The notes below the pieces were generated by a model that was not told where the DNA came from, did not search any database, and worked only from the letters and a program-made list of their open reading frames with translations. A DNA stretch of 13,258 nt from Acidimicrobiia bacterium UBA6912. Lineage in GTDB: Bacteria > Actinomycetota > Acidimicrobiia > Spongiisociales > UBA5794. Position 1 is the first letter of the stretch; each line of letters opens with the position of its first letter. Below are positions 1-6,583 of this stretch, piece by piece. The translations under genes were made by a program, and so were the position numbers. Location: NCBI GenBank assembly GCA_002450985.1, contig DKBA01000238.1, forward strand, positions 9,280 to 22,537, in the 5' to 3' direction.

Positions 1-833
1 CCCTCGCCGTCGTGGTAGATCTCGTCGTGGGCCTCCGACCCGCGGCGTGTCGCCGAGGCGAAGCCGTCACCGACTTCGACGCCTTTGATGGCCTGGATCG
101 ACATGAGGGCCCCGGCGAGACGGGCATCGAGCTTGCGGTCCCAATGCACGTGGCTGCCCAGGCCGGGCGGGAGCCCGTAGGCCAGCACCTCGACGACGCC
201 GCCGAGCGTGTCTCGGTCTGCCTTGGCAGCCTCGATCTCGGCGATCATCGCCGCCTCGGCATCAGCGGCGAAGGCCCGCACCGGTGACTCGTCGATGCGG
301 GCGAGATCGGCCGGGAGCGGCGACGGACCCTCGCTCGCCTGTGCGGCTCCGATGGCGACGACGTGGCTCAGCACGTCGACGCCGATGTGGCGGAGCAGGG
401 TCTTGGCGAGGTACCCGGCCACCGTGCGGGCCGCGGTCTCCCGGGCCGACGACCGCTCCAGGATGTCACGGGCGTCGTGGGTGTCGTACTTCTGCATGCC
501 CGGCAGGTCCGCATGGCCGGGCCGGGGGGTGGTGAGGGGACGGCGCGCCGCTCCCGCAGTGGGCGACATCTCCTGCTGCCACTTCGGCCACTCGGTATTG
601 CGGATGACGACGGCGACCGGGCTGCCGAGGGTGTGCCCGAAGCGCACCCCACCGAGGATCTCGAGCTCGTCCCGCTCGAGCTGCATCCTCCTGCCCCTCC
701 CGTAACCGAGGCGGCGGCGCGCCAGCTCGTCGCCGAGGCCGTCGGCATCGAACGGGAGCCCTGCCGGAAGACCCTCGACGATCGTGACGAGACCGGGGCC
801 GTGCGACTCGCCTGCGGTGAGGAAGCGCAGCAT
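1..833 (-). CDS. aroC: Chorismate synthase, 3' end cut off by the window edge
   Basis: Chorismate synthase converts 5-enolpyruvylshikimate-3-phosphate to chorismate in the cytosol, using reduced FMN; it is the last common step to the aromatic amino acids. About 277 N-terminal residues of a usual 360-400 are present. Translating the minus strand gives MLRFLTAGESHG with His11 in the signature GESHG, then the FMN/substrate segment RRLGYGRGRRMQLERD, then RPGHADLPGMQKYDTHDARD, the second signature ERSSARETAART, and near the edge ARRRGSEAHDEI. The ATG at 831-833 is chosen because the family starts with this motif and an in-frame TGA lies upstream at 864-866. No clear Shine-Dalgarno precedes it. The gap from the prepilin peptidase stop is 25 nt. 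Grouping with aroE fits a shikimate operon; aroK/aroB may follow beyond the left edge (inference). Identification is essentially certain. Confidence 0.97.
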   Translation of the reverse strand, partial: MLRFLTAGESHGPGLVTIVEGLPAGLPFDADGLGDELARRRLGYGRGRRMQLERDELEILGGVRFGHTLGSPVAVVIRNTEWPKWQQEMSPTAGAARRPLTTPRPGHADLPGMQKYDTHDARDILERSSARETAARTVAGYLAKTLLRHIGVDVLSHVVAIGAAQASEGPSPLPADLARIDESPVRAFAADAEAAMIAEIEAAKADRDTLGGVVEVLAYGLPPGLGSHVHWDRKLDARLAGALMSIQAIKGVEVGDGFASATRRGSEAHDEIYHDGE

Positions 834-858
834 CAGCCGATGGTAGACCCCGGTGCGG

Positions 859-1545
859 TCACCTCAGGTACCAGTCGACCAGCTCGATCCCATAAGCGAT
901 GGCGACGTAGGCGCCGAGAACCATGGGTGGGCCGAATGCGAAGTGATCACGCAGGCTGCGGAGCCGGGAAACGAGGAGGGCGACCCCGGCGACGCCGCCG
1001 ATGAGGAACCCCAGCACGATGGCGGCGACGAGGACGTCCCACCCGATGTACGCGGTGAACAGCCCCAATACCACGCTGAGCTTCACGTCGCCGCCGCCGA
1101 AGCTGCGGCCGCCGCCCACGACGAACAGGGCGAGCGTCACGACGAAGTAGCTCCCGGCGCCGATGGCGGCGCGCACGATGCCGTCGCCTCCCCCGTCGAG
1201 GATGGCCCCGACGAGCAGCAGCGCCGCCGCCACGGTGGTGCCCGGGTAGTTGATGCGGTCGGGGATGAGCCGGGCCTGGATGTCGGTCACCACGAGCACC
1301 ATCGTGAGACCGGCGAACCACAGGTACGCCGGCAGCACCCAGTCACCGTCGACGTAGAGGGGCACGCAGGCGAAGACGGCGGCGGTGAGGATGGCGACGA
1401 CGGGGGGCACCCACGCCGGCTGGGGCGGGATCTCCTCCTCGTCGTCCTCGCGCTCGGCGAGCACCCGTGCCGCATACCGAGCCCCGTACCACCCTGCGGG
1501 AGCGCCGGCCACGGCGGCGAGCACGGCAAGGAGCGCCTCGCTCAC
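859..1545 (-). CDS. Short-form prepilin peptidase (A24 family aspartic protease)
   Basis: This is a predicted polytopic membrane protease of 228 residues that would cleave leader peptides of type IV pilin-like or Tad/competence pseudopilin precursors at the inner membrane. The two catalytic aspartates of family A24 are visible: Asp88 in VVTDIQARLIPDRINYP and Asp143 in FGGGDVKLS. The family's FGP motif follows at residues 194-197. Hydrophobic segments lie near residues 2-24, 45-64, 68-87, 100-112, 120-137, 148-160, 163-188 and 199-220. The N-terminal methyltransferase domain with its CXXC pairs, present in PilD, is missing; a short acidic loop (EREDDEEE, 31-38) takes its place. Start is GTG 1543-1545, overlapping the aroE stop as GTGA. 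A homologue between aroE and aroC is recalled from Mycobacterium and Streptomyces. No pilin genes are in the window, so its substrate is unknown. Confidence 0.9.
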   Translation of the reverse strand: MSEALLAVLAAVAGAPAGWYGARYAARVLAEREDDEEEIPPQPAWVPPVVAILTAAVFACVPLYVDGDWVLPAYLWFAGLTMVLVVTDIQARLIPDRINYPGTTVAAALLLVGAILDGGGDGIVRAAIGAGSYFVVTLALFVVGGGRSFGGGDVKLSVVLGLFTAYIGWDVLVAAIVLGFLIGGVAGVALLVSRLRSLRDHFAFGPPMVLGAYVAIAYGIELVDWYLR

Positions 1546-2339
1546 ACCCGCACCCCGGTTCCCACCGGCGCATCGCCGAGCGCTGCCCGCATCGCCGCAA
1601 GTGGGGCCGTGCGCCCTGTCCACAGGCGGAACGACTCGACTGCCTGCCCGAGGAGCATCGTGACGCCTCCGGCGGCCGGAAGGCCGCGGCGCCGCATCGT
1701 GGCGACGGCCGGAGTGGTGCCCGAGCCGTAGGCCATGTCGAGCAGTCCGGCCGCTTGCGCCAGCACGCCCTCGGGCAGCCGTTCGCCGCGCATCCCGAGC
1801 GGCGTCGCATTGACCACGACGGCGCCCAGCACACCGCTCCCCCACGGGACGGTGGTCGCCCCGGTGGCGATTCGGGCGACCAGGGCATCGGCGGTCTCCG
1901 GACGACGTGTGGTCACGGCGACGTTCCTGCCCTCGAGGGCGATGCAGGCGGCGGCCGCCGCACCACCTGCCCCGAGCACGAGAACCGGTGTGTCGGTCGG
2001 GAGCTGTTCCCACTCCCAGGCGAGCCGCACGCCATCGACATCGGTGATGTGACCGACGACGTCGTCGCCTACACGGACGAGCGTGTTCACGGCGCCGATG
2101 CGCCGCGCCGCCCCCGCCAGCCGATCGCACAGGGCCGCAGCGGTCTCCTTGTGCGGCATCGTGACGTTGGCGCCGTCGAGCGTGCCCGCTCGGATCTCCG
2201 CAACGGCTGCGGCGAGCCCGGCCCCTTCCACCCGGCGCGCCGTGTACGCGCCCGGGATCCCCGTGGCGGCGAGGGCCGCAGTGTGGATGTGTGGCGACAG
2301 AGAGTGGGCGACCGGGTCGCCCAGCACCGCGAGCCTCAC
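1542..2339 (-). CDS. aroE: Shikimate dehydrogenase
   Basis: AroE reduces 3-dehydroshikimate to shikimate with NADPH in the shikimate pathway. The 265-residue product has the normal length. Visible motifs are GDPVAHSLSP (shikimate-binding SLS, residues 8-16), NVTMPHKE with the catalytic lysine at 64, IGAVNT with Asn85, TDVDG with catalytic Asp100, the NADP-binding loop GAGGAAAAA (113-121) followed by TTRRPETA, NATPLGM (167-173), and the C-terminal GQAVESFRLWTG (221-232). Position 98 is Ile where most homologues have Asn (NTD). The start is GTG 2337-2339 because the MltG stop overlaps it as GTGA and the protein then begins VRLAVLGDP as the family does. A longer stop-free frame runs further upstream but is only the shadow of mltG. 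It sits directly before the prepilin peptidase and aroC and is probably translated by coupling to mltG. Confidence 0.96.
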   Translation of the reverse strand: MRLAVLGDPVAHSLSPHIHTAALAATGIPGAYTARRVEGAGLAAAVAEIRAGTLDGANVTMPHKETAAALCDRLAGAARRIGAVNTLVRVGDDVVGHITDVDGVRLAWEWEQLPTDTPVLVLGAGGAAAAACIALEGRNVAVTTRRPETADALVARIATGATTVPWGSGVLGAVVVNATPLGMRGERLPEGVLAQAAGLLDMAYGSGTTPAVATMRRRGLPAAGGVTMLLGQAVESFRLWTGRTAPLAAMRAALGDAPVGTGVRV

Positions 2340-3463
2340 GGGAGCACGCCGTCCGCCCGTGCCTGTGCCACCTTTGCGTTGTGCTCTTCGAGCGTCTCGG
2401 AGAAGCCGTGGGTCCCATCCGTGTCGATGAGCACGTAGTAGAGGTAGTCCGTCTCGGCGGGCACGGCGGCGCCCTCGAGCGAGAGGGCGCGCACCCCGCC
2501 GATGGGGGTCGGGGGCAGGCCGACGTTGCGGTAGGTGTTCCACGGCGAGTCGATGCGCAGGTCGCGCTCGAGGACCCGTCCCGGATTCTCGCCGAGCGCG
2601 TAGATGATGGTGGCGTCGATCTGGAGGGCGATGCCGAGCCGCAGCCGGTTGTGGATGACGCTCGAGATGACCGGCCGCTCGTCGTCGAGCTTCGCCTCCT
2701 TCTCGATGAGCGAGGCGATGATCAGCCCCTGATAGGGCGTCAAGCCCTCTGCCTCGATGCCACTCCAATCGACCGCAGCCATGCGGGCGTTCATCTCCGT
2801 CACGAGGCGCCCCACGATGGTGGCCGGCGTCGCATCCACGACGAAGTCGTAGGTGGCGGGGAAGAGCAGGCCTTCCCATGCGGTGAGGGGCGGGACGCCC
2901 TCGGGCAGCTCGTCCGGCAGGTAGGGCGACGTGACCGTGCCGTCGAGCAGCGGCGCCGCGAGCTCGTCGACCGTGTAATCGGTCTGCGCCGCCAGCGACT
3001 CCAGCATCTCCTCGATGCGCAAGCCCTCGATGACCGTGAGCCGGAACGTGTCCGGCGCCGGGGGCCCGGTGATGAGCTCGCGGACGATATCGGTGTTGGA
3101 CATGCCTCCGACCAGCGTGTAGTTGCCGGCCCTCAGCTCGGAGCTGACGCCCTGGATCCGCACGGTACGCTCGAAGCTCCCCGCATCGTCGACCAGTCCT
3201 GCTTCTTCGAGCAACGCCCCGATGGTGCGGGCCGTGGCGCCCTCGGGGACGGTGAAGTCGACGAGCGTGCCGGGCGCCACGGTGCCGGCTGTGGTCTCGC
3301 CGGCGACCGATTCGGCGAGGCGGGGGGCGAGGTAGACGATGCCGGCACCGGCGATGCCGATGACGGCGAGGATCGCAACGAGCTTGAGGAGCGCGGTGAG
3401 CGGGTTGCGTGGGCGCGGGCCGTCCTCGTACACCCACTCTTCCATTTCAGGAGGCGCCGTCAC
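2336..3463 (-). CDS. mltG: Endolytic murein transglycosylase MltG (YceG-like)
   Basis: MltG is a single-pass membrane enzyme that cuts nascent peptidoglycan strands and is thought to set their length during synthesis. The 375-residue product has a cytosolic N-terminus, one transmembrane helix at about 22-45, a small LysM-like region with VPEGATARTIGALLEE and AGNYTL (72-116), and a YceG catalytic domain from about 185. That domain shows the glutamate of SLIEKEAKLDDERP (Glu244, aligned from memory with the E. coli catalytic Glu), HNRLRLGIALQIDATIIYALG, DSPWNTYRNVGLPPTPI and the terminal YLYYVLIDTDGTHGFSETLEEHN. The start is GTG 3461-3463, which overlaps the ruvX stop (GTGA) and has AAGGGA six bases upstream. 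The in-frame ATG seven codons later (3443-3445) has no Shine-Dalgarno. Neighbours ruvX and aroE match the usual actinobacterial order. Confidence 0.96.
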   Translation of the reverse strand: MTAPPEMEEWVYEDGPRPRNPLTALLKLVAILAVIGIAGAGIVYLAPRLAESVAGETTAGTVAPGTLVDFTVPEGATARTIGALLEEAGLVDDAGSFERTVRIQGVSSELRAGNYTLVGGMSNTDIVRELITGPPAPDTFRLTVIEGLRIEEMLESLAAQTDYTVDELAAPLLDGTVTSPYLPDELPEGVPPLTAWEGLLFPATYDFVVDATPATIVGRLVTEMNARMAAVDWSGIEAEGLTPYQGLIIASLIEKEAKLDDERPVISSVIHNRLRLGIALQIDATIIYALGENPGRVLERDLRIDSPWNTYRNVGLPPTPIGGVRALSLEGAAVPAETDYLYYVLIDTDGTHGFSETLEEHNAKVAQARADGVLP

Positions 3464-3903
3464 GGCTGGTCCCTTCGTTGCCCATCGAGCCTTCGCTTTC
3501 CATCGAGATAGCCCTGCAACATGATCGCGGCTGCGACCTTGTCACGCACCTCGCGGCGCTCCCGCCGCCGCACTCCGCCGCCGAGCAGCGCCTGTTCGGC
3601 CTGAACGGTGGTGAACCGCTCGTCGAAGTATGCGACCTCACAGCCAATCTCCTTCGCAACCTGGCTGCCGAGCATGCGCGCCCGCTCGGCGGCAGGCCCT
3701 TCGGTTCCGTCGAGCGAGGTCGGGAGCCCGACTACCACCAGCGTCACCTCGTTGTCGGCGACGATGGCGGCGATGTCGGCAACCGTGCCCTCGCGCCGGG
3801 CGAGCACGGTCAATGGCTGGGCGATGATACCGGCGGGGTCGGACAAGGCGACGCCGATGCGCCGCTCCCCCGGGTCGAGCCCGAGCACCCGGCCGGCACT
3901 CAT
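3460..3903 (-). CDS. ruvX: RuvX/YqgF, Holliday-junction resolvase-like nuclease
   Basis: YqgF proteins have an RNase H-like fold. They are linked to pre-16S rRNA 5'-end maturation in E. coli and to Holliday-junction cleavage in mycobacteria; which applies here cannot be read from sequence. The 147-residue length is normal. The acidic active-site residues are present: Asp10 in LGLDPGERRIGVALSD, Glu95 in DERFTT, and Asp121 in RDKVAAAIMLQGYLD. The family block VVGLPTSLDGTEGP lies at 57-70. The ATG at 3901-3903 overlaps the alaS stop as ATGA. A 7-bp GC-rich inverted repeat ends five bases before this start codon (3909-3926), so efficient initiation may need ribosomes arriving from alaS. The alaS-ruvX-mltG order is a common bacterial arrangement. 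Confidence 0.96.
   Translation of the reverse strand: MSAGRVLGLDPGERRIGVALSDPAGIIAQPLTVLARREGTVADIAAIVADNEVTLVVVGLPTSLDGTEGPAAERARMLGSQVAKEIGCEVAYFDERFTTVQAEQALLGGGVRRRERREVRDKVAAAIMLQGYLDGKRRLDGQRRDQP
3470..3475 (-). promoter_or_regulatory. Shine-Dalgarno for mltG
   Basis: AAGGGA on the minus strand, six bases before GTG 3461-3463, supports the GTG that overlaps the ruvX stop over the ATG at 3443-3445. Confidence 0.6.
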
Positions 3904-6521
3904 CGAGAGCGCAGGATCCCCTGCGCCGTACTCCTCGCCTCCTCGAGCGCATCTTCGAGGCGATCGCCGTGCGGGCCTCCCGCCTGGGCGAGCTCGGGAT
4001 CGCGACTCCCGCCCCCGCCGAGCACCTGGGCGGCGGGTCGCAGGATGTCCGCGGCGGAGACACCCGCAGCGACGAGATCCGGCGAGACGAAGGCCACCAG
4101 CACCCCCTTGCCCGAGTGGCGAGAGCCGATCACCCCGATGCCGCGGCCGAGCCGGTCCCGCACCTGGTAGGCGAGGGCGCGCAAGCCATCGGCGCTCAGA
4201 TCGTCGGTCGCCGCAACGAGCAGCTTGGCGCCGTCATGCTCGTCCGCCGCCTCCAGCATCCGGGACGCGGCGGCCGACCGGGCCTGCTGCTCGAATGCCT
4301 CCAGCCGCTCCTCCTGGTCACGCACCTTCCCGGTGAGGGCGGTGGCCGCCTGAACCAGCGTTCCCGGCTGGGTGCGCAGCACGTCTGCCGCCTGGGTGAG
4401 CTGGCGGCGCAGCTCAGAGAGGTAGGCGTAGGCCGCCGTCCCGGTGAGCGCCTCGACCCGTCTGGTGTTGGCGGCCACGGAGCCTTCGCCGACGAGGATC
4501 AGCGGTCCGATCTGGCCGGTCGAGGGCACGTGGGTGCCACCGCAGAACTCGGTCGAGTAGTCGCCGGCCCGCACGACCCGCACCCGCTCGCCGTACTTGT
4601 CCCCGAAGAAGGCGAGCGCCCCCATCGCCTCTGCCTCGGCCTTGGAGGTCTCGAGCGTGGTGACCCGGGCGTTCTCGATCACTCGCTCGTTCACCGCCTG
4701 CTCGACACCGAGCAACTCCTCGTCCTCCAGGCCCGCGTAGTGGGAGAAGTCGAAGCGAAGCCGGTCGTCGGCGACCAGGGACCCTGCCTGGTGAACGTGC
4801 TCCCCGACGATGTCGCGCAGCGCCCAGTGGAGGATGTGGGTACCCGTGTGGTTCTTGCGGATACGTTCGCGCCGGTCGTGGTCGATCTCGCTGACGACCT
4901 CTTGCCCGGTCTGGATGTAGCCCGCAACCACCTTGCCGCGGTGGCCATGGACGCCGGGCAGGGCGTAGCGGGTGTCGGCGACCCTGAGCTCGCCGGTCGG
5001 CGTGGAGAGGGTGCCGGTGTCGCCGACCTGACCTCCGGATTCGGCATAGAAGGGCGTCCGATCGAGGAACACCTCGATCTCCTGGCCCTTGTCGGCGCGG
5101 TCCACCGTGTCGCCCTCACGGACGATCGACAGGATCTGCCCCGAGCCCCCTTCGTGTTCGTAGCCCACGAACTCGGTGGCCTCGACCGCGGACAGCAGGG
5201 CCCGGTAGGCCTCGGCTTGGGCGGCGGCATCCCCACCCTTGTAGTGGCGGCGAGCGCGCTCACGTTGCTCCGCCATCATCCGGTGGAACTCCTCGAGGTC
5301 GAGCTCGATCCCCTTCTCGAGCAGGATCTCCTCGGTGAGCTCCCGAGGGAAGCCGTACGTGTCGTGCAGCTTGAAGGCGGTGGCGCCGGGGAACACGTCT
5401 CCGGACTCCATACGGGCGAGCTCTTGGTCGAGCAGCTGGTGCCCCGACTCGAGCGTGCGCCGGAACCGCTCCTCTTCCCGGGTCGCCATCTCGACGATGC
5501 CGTCGTGTTTCTCCCGCAGCTCCGGGTAGGCGGCGCCCATGATCTCGACGGTCGTCTCGATGAGGCGGGGCATGATGAGGTCGCGCACCCCGAGCAGGGA
5601 GGCGTGGCGGACCGCACGCCGCAGCAGGCGGCGCAGCACGTAGCCGCGGCCTTCGTTGGACGGCACCACCTTGTCCGCGATGAGGAACGTGACGGCTTTG
5701 CCGTGGTCGGCGAGGATGCGCAGGCTCACGTCCGTGCGCTCGTGCGCGCCGAAGCTCACCCCCGTCGCCGCCTCGGCCGTGGCCACGATGGGGCGCAGGA
5801 TGTCGCTGTGAAACACTGACGGTACGCCTTGGAGCACCGTGGCCAGGCGCTCGAGACCCGCTCCGGTGTCGATGTTCTTGGCGGGGAGATCACCGACGAC
5901 GTGGTAGGGCTCGTCCTGCACGTTCTGCATGAAGACGAGGTTCCAGATCTCGACGTGGCGCTCGTCGTCCACTGCGGGGCCGCCCGGCTCGCCGAACTCG
6001 GGCCCCTTGTCGAAGAAGATCTCCGAGGACGGCCCGCATGGGCCGGGCACCCCCATCTGCCAGAAGTTGTCCCGGTCGAGACGCTGCACCCGGTCTGCGG
6101 GCACGCCGACGCCGTCGATCCAGATCTCGGCGGCCTCGTCGTCGCTCAGGTGCACCGTGTACCACAGGCGCTCGGGGTCGAGCCCGAATCCCTCGGTCAC
6201 CAGCTGATAGGCCCAGGGGATGGCCTTCTCCTTGAAGTAGTCACCGAAGCTGAAGTTGCCGAGCATCTCGAAGAATGTGAGGTGCCGGGCCGTCGTCCCG
6301 ATGATGTCGATGTCGATCGTGCGGATGACCTTCTGCACGGTGACCGCACGCAGGTAGGGCGGCGTCTCCTCGCCGAGCATGTACGGCTTGAAGGGCACCA
6401 TGCCCGCGTTGGTGAGCAGCAGCGTCGGGTCGACCGGGATGAGCGACGCGCTCGGGACCCTCGTGTGGTCGCGCGCGGCGAAGAAGTCGAGGAACACGCG
6501 GCGGATATCGTCACCATTCAT
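3900..6521 (-). CDS. alaS: Alanyl-tRNA synthetase
   Basis: AlaRS charges tRNA-Ala and clears mischarged Ser/Gly. At 873 residues it is full length. Domains in order: class II catalytic core (1-240) with RVPSASLIPVDPTLLLTNAGM, the actinobacterial-type RTIDIDIIGTTARH (67-80), TFFEMLGNFSFGDYFK (82-97) and GVPGPCGPSSEIFFDKGPEFG (157-177); a tRNA-recognition helical region (about 250-450); an editing domain with zinc ligands His558 and His562 in NHTGTHILH and Cys660/His664 in CGGTH; then a C-Ala domain from about 730 with GGGGSRDPELAQAGG (835-849). The editing motif has Gly where HTATH is usual, and position 164 is Ser where homologues often have Cys. The start is ATG 6519-6521, which fits the family N-terminus but lacks a Shine-Dalgarno. 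A TAACCT hexamer ten bases upstream could be a -10 box. Confidence 0.98.
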   Translation of the reverse strand: MNGDDIRRVFLDFFAARDHTRVPSASLIPVDPTLLLTNAGMVPFKPYMLGEETPPYLRAVTVQKVIRTIDIDIIGTTARHLTFFEMLGNFSFGDYFKEKAIPWAYQLVTEGFGLDPERLWYTVHLSDDEAAEIWIDGVGVPADRVQRLDRDNFWQMGVPGPCGPSSEIFFDKGPEFGEPGGPAVDDERHVEIWNLVFMQNVQDEPYHVVGDLPAKNIDTGAGLERLATVLQGVPSVFHSDILRPIVATAEAATGVSFGAHERTDVSLRILADHGKAVTFLIADKVVPSNEGRGYVLRRLLRRAVRHASLLGVRDLIMPRLIETTVEIMGAAYPELREKHDGIVEMATREEERFRRTLESGHQLLDQELARMESGDVFPGATAFKLHDTYGFPRELTEEILLEKGIELDLEEFHRMMAEQRERARRHYKGGDAAAQAEAYRALLSAVEATEFVGYEHEGGSGQILSIVREGDTVDRADKGQEIEVFLDRTPFYAESGGQVGDTGTLSTPTGELRVADTRYALPGVHGHRGKVVAGYIQTGQEVVSEIDHDRRERIRKNHTGTHILHWALRDIVGEHVHQAGSLVADDRLRFDFSHYAGLEDEELLGVEQAVNERVIENARVTTLETSKAEAEAMGALAFFGDKYGERVRVVRAGDYSTEFCGGTHVPSTGQIGPLILVGEGSVAANTRRVEALTGTAAYAYLSELRRQLTQAADVLRTQPGTLVQAATALTGKVRDQEERLEAFEQQARSAAASRMLEAADEHDGAKLLVAATDDLSADGLRALAYQVRDRLGRGIGVIGSRHSGKGVLVAFVSPDLVAAGVSAADILRPAAQVLGGGGSRDPELAQAGGPHGDRLEDALEEARSTAQGILRSR
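3909..3926 (-). repeat. GC-rich hairpin at the alaS/ruvX junction
   Basis: GCGCAGG and CCTGCGC form a perfect 7-bp stem with a 4-nt loop inside the last codons of alaS. Its end is five bases before the ruvX ATG. On the minus strand the loop and upper stem hold GGGGA, the only Shine-Dalgarno-like run near ruvX. The arrangement suits coupling in which ribosomes finishing alaS open the hairpin (inference). Confidence 0.65.
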
Positions 6522-6531
6522 GCGAACGGCC

Positions 6532-6537
6532 AGGTTA
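6532..6537 (-). promoter_or_regulatory. Possible -10 hexamer upstream of alaS
   Basis: TAACCT on the minus strand fits TANNNT and lies ten bases before the alaS ATG in the 62-nt hisS-alaS gap, so a transcript would begin within a few bases of the start codon. There is no -35 match and no Shine-Dalgarno for alaS. This is a weak candidate for an internal, nearly leaderless promoter. Confidence 0.22.
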
Positions 6538-6583
6538 GAGCACCAGGACTTGCCGCACGCCGGGGTCCGAGAGCACCTTCACC

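Noticed and set aside
859..2418. 519-residue minus-strand frame running through aroE into the prepilin peptidase, as a possible fusion
   Set aside because: Only the part from 1545 down matches a protein family; the upstream part is aroE read in the wrong frame, and the GTGA overlap gives a natural start.
1542..3437. 631-residue minus-strand frame suggesting a long N-terminal extension of AroE
   Set aside because: The upstream portion is mltG out of frame; AroE similarity begins exactly at the GTG overlapping the MltG stop.
3969..5819. 616-residue plus-strand open frame opposite alaS
   Set aside because: It lies wholly antisense to a complete, motif-verified AlaRS, has low-complexity Gly/Arg/His/Val-rich content typical of high-GC shadow frames, and shows no recognisable domain.
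6522..6583. T-box or attenuator before alaS
   Set aside because: There is no stem-loop with a specifier, no T-box sequence, no terminator and no run of alanine codons in the 62-nt gap.
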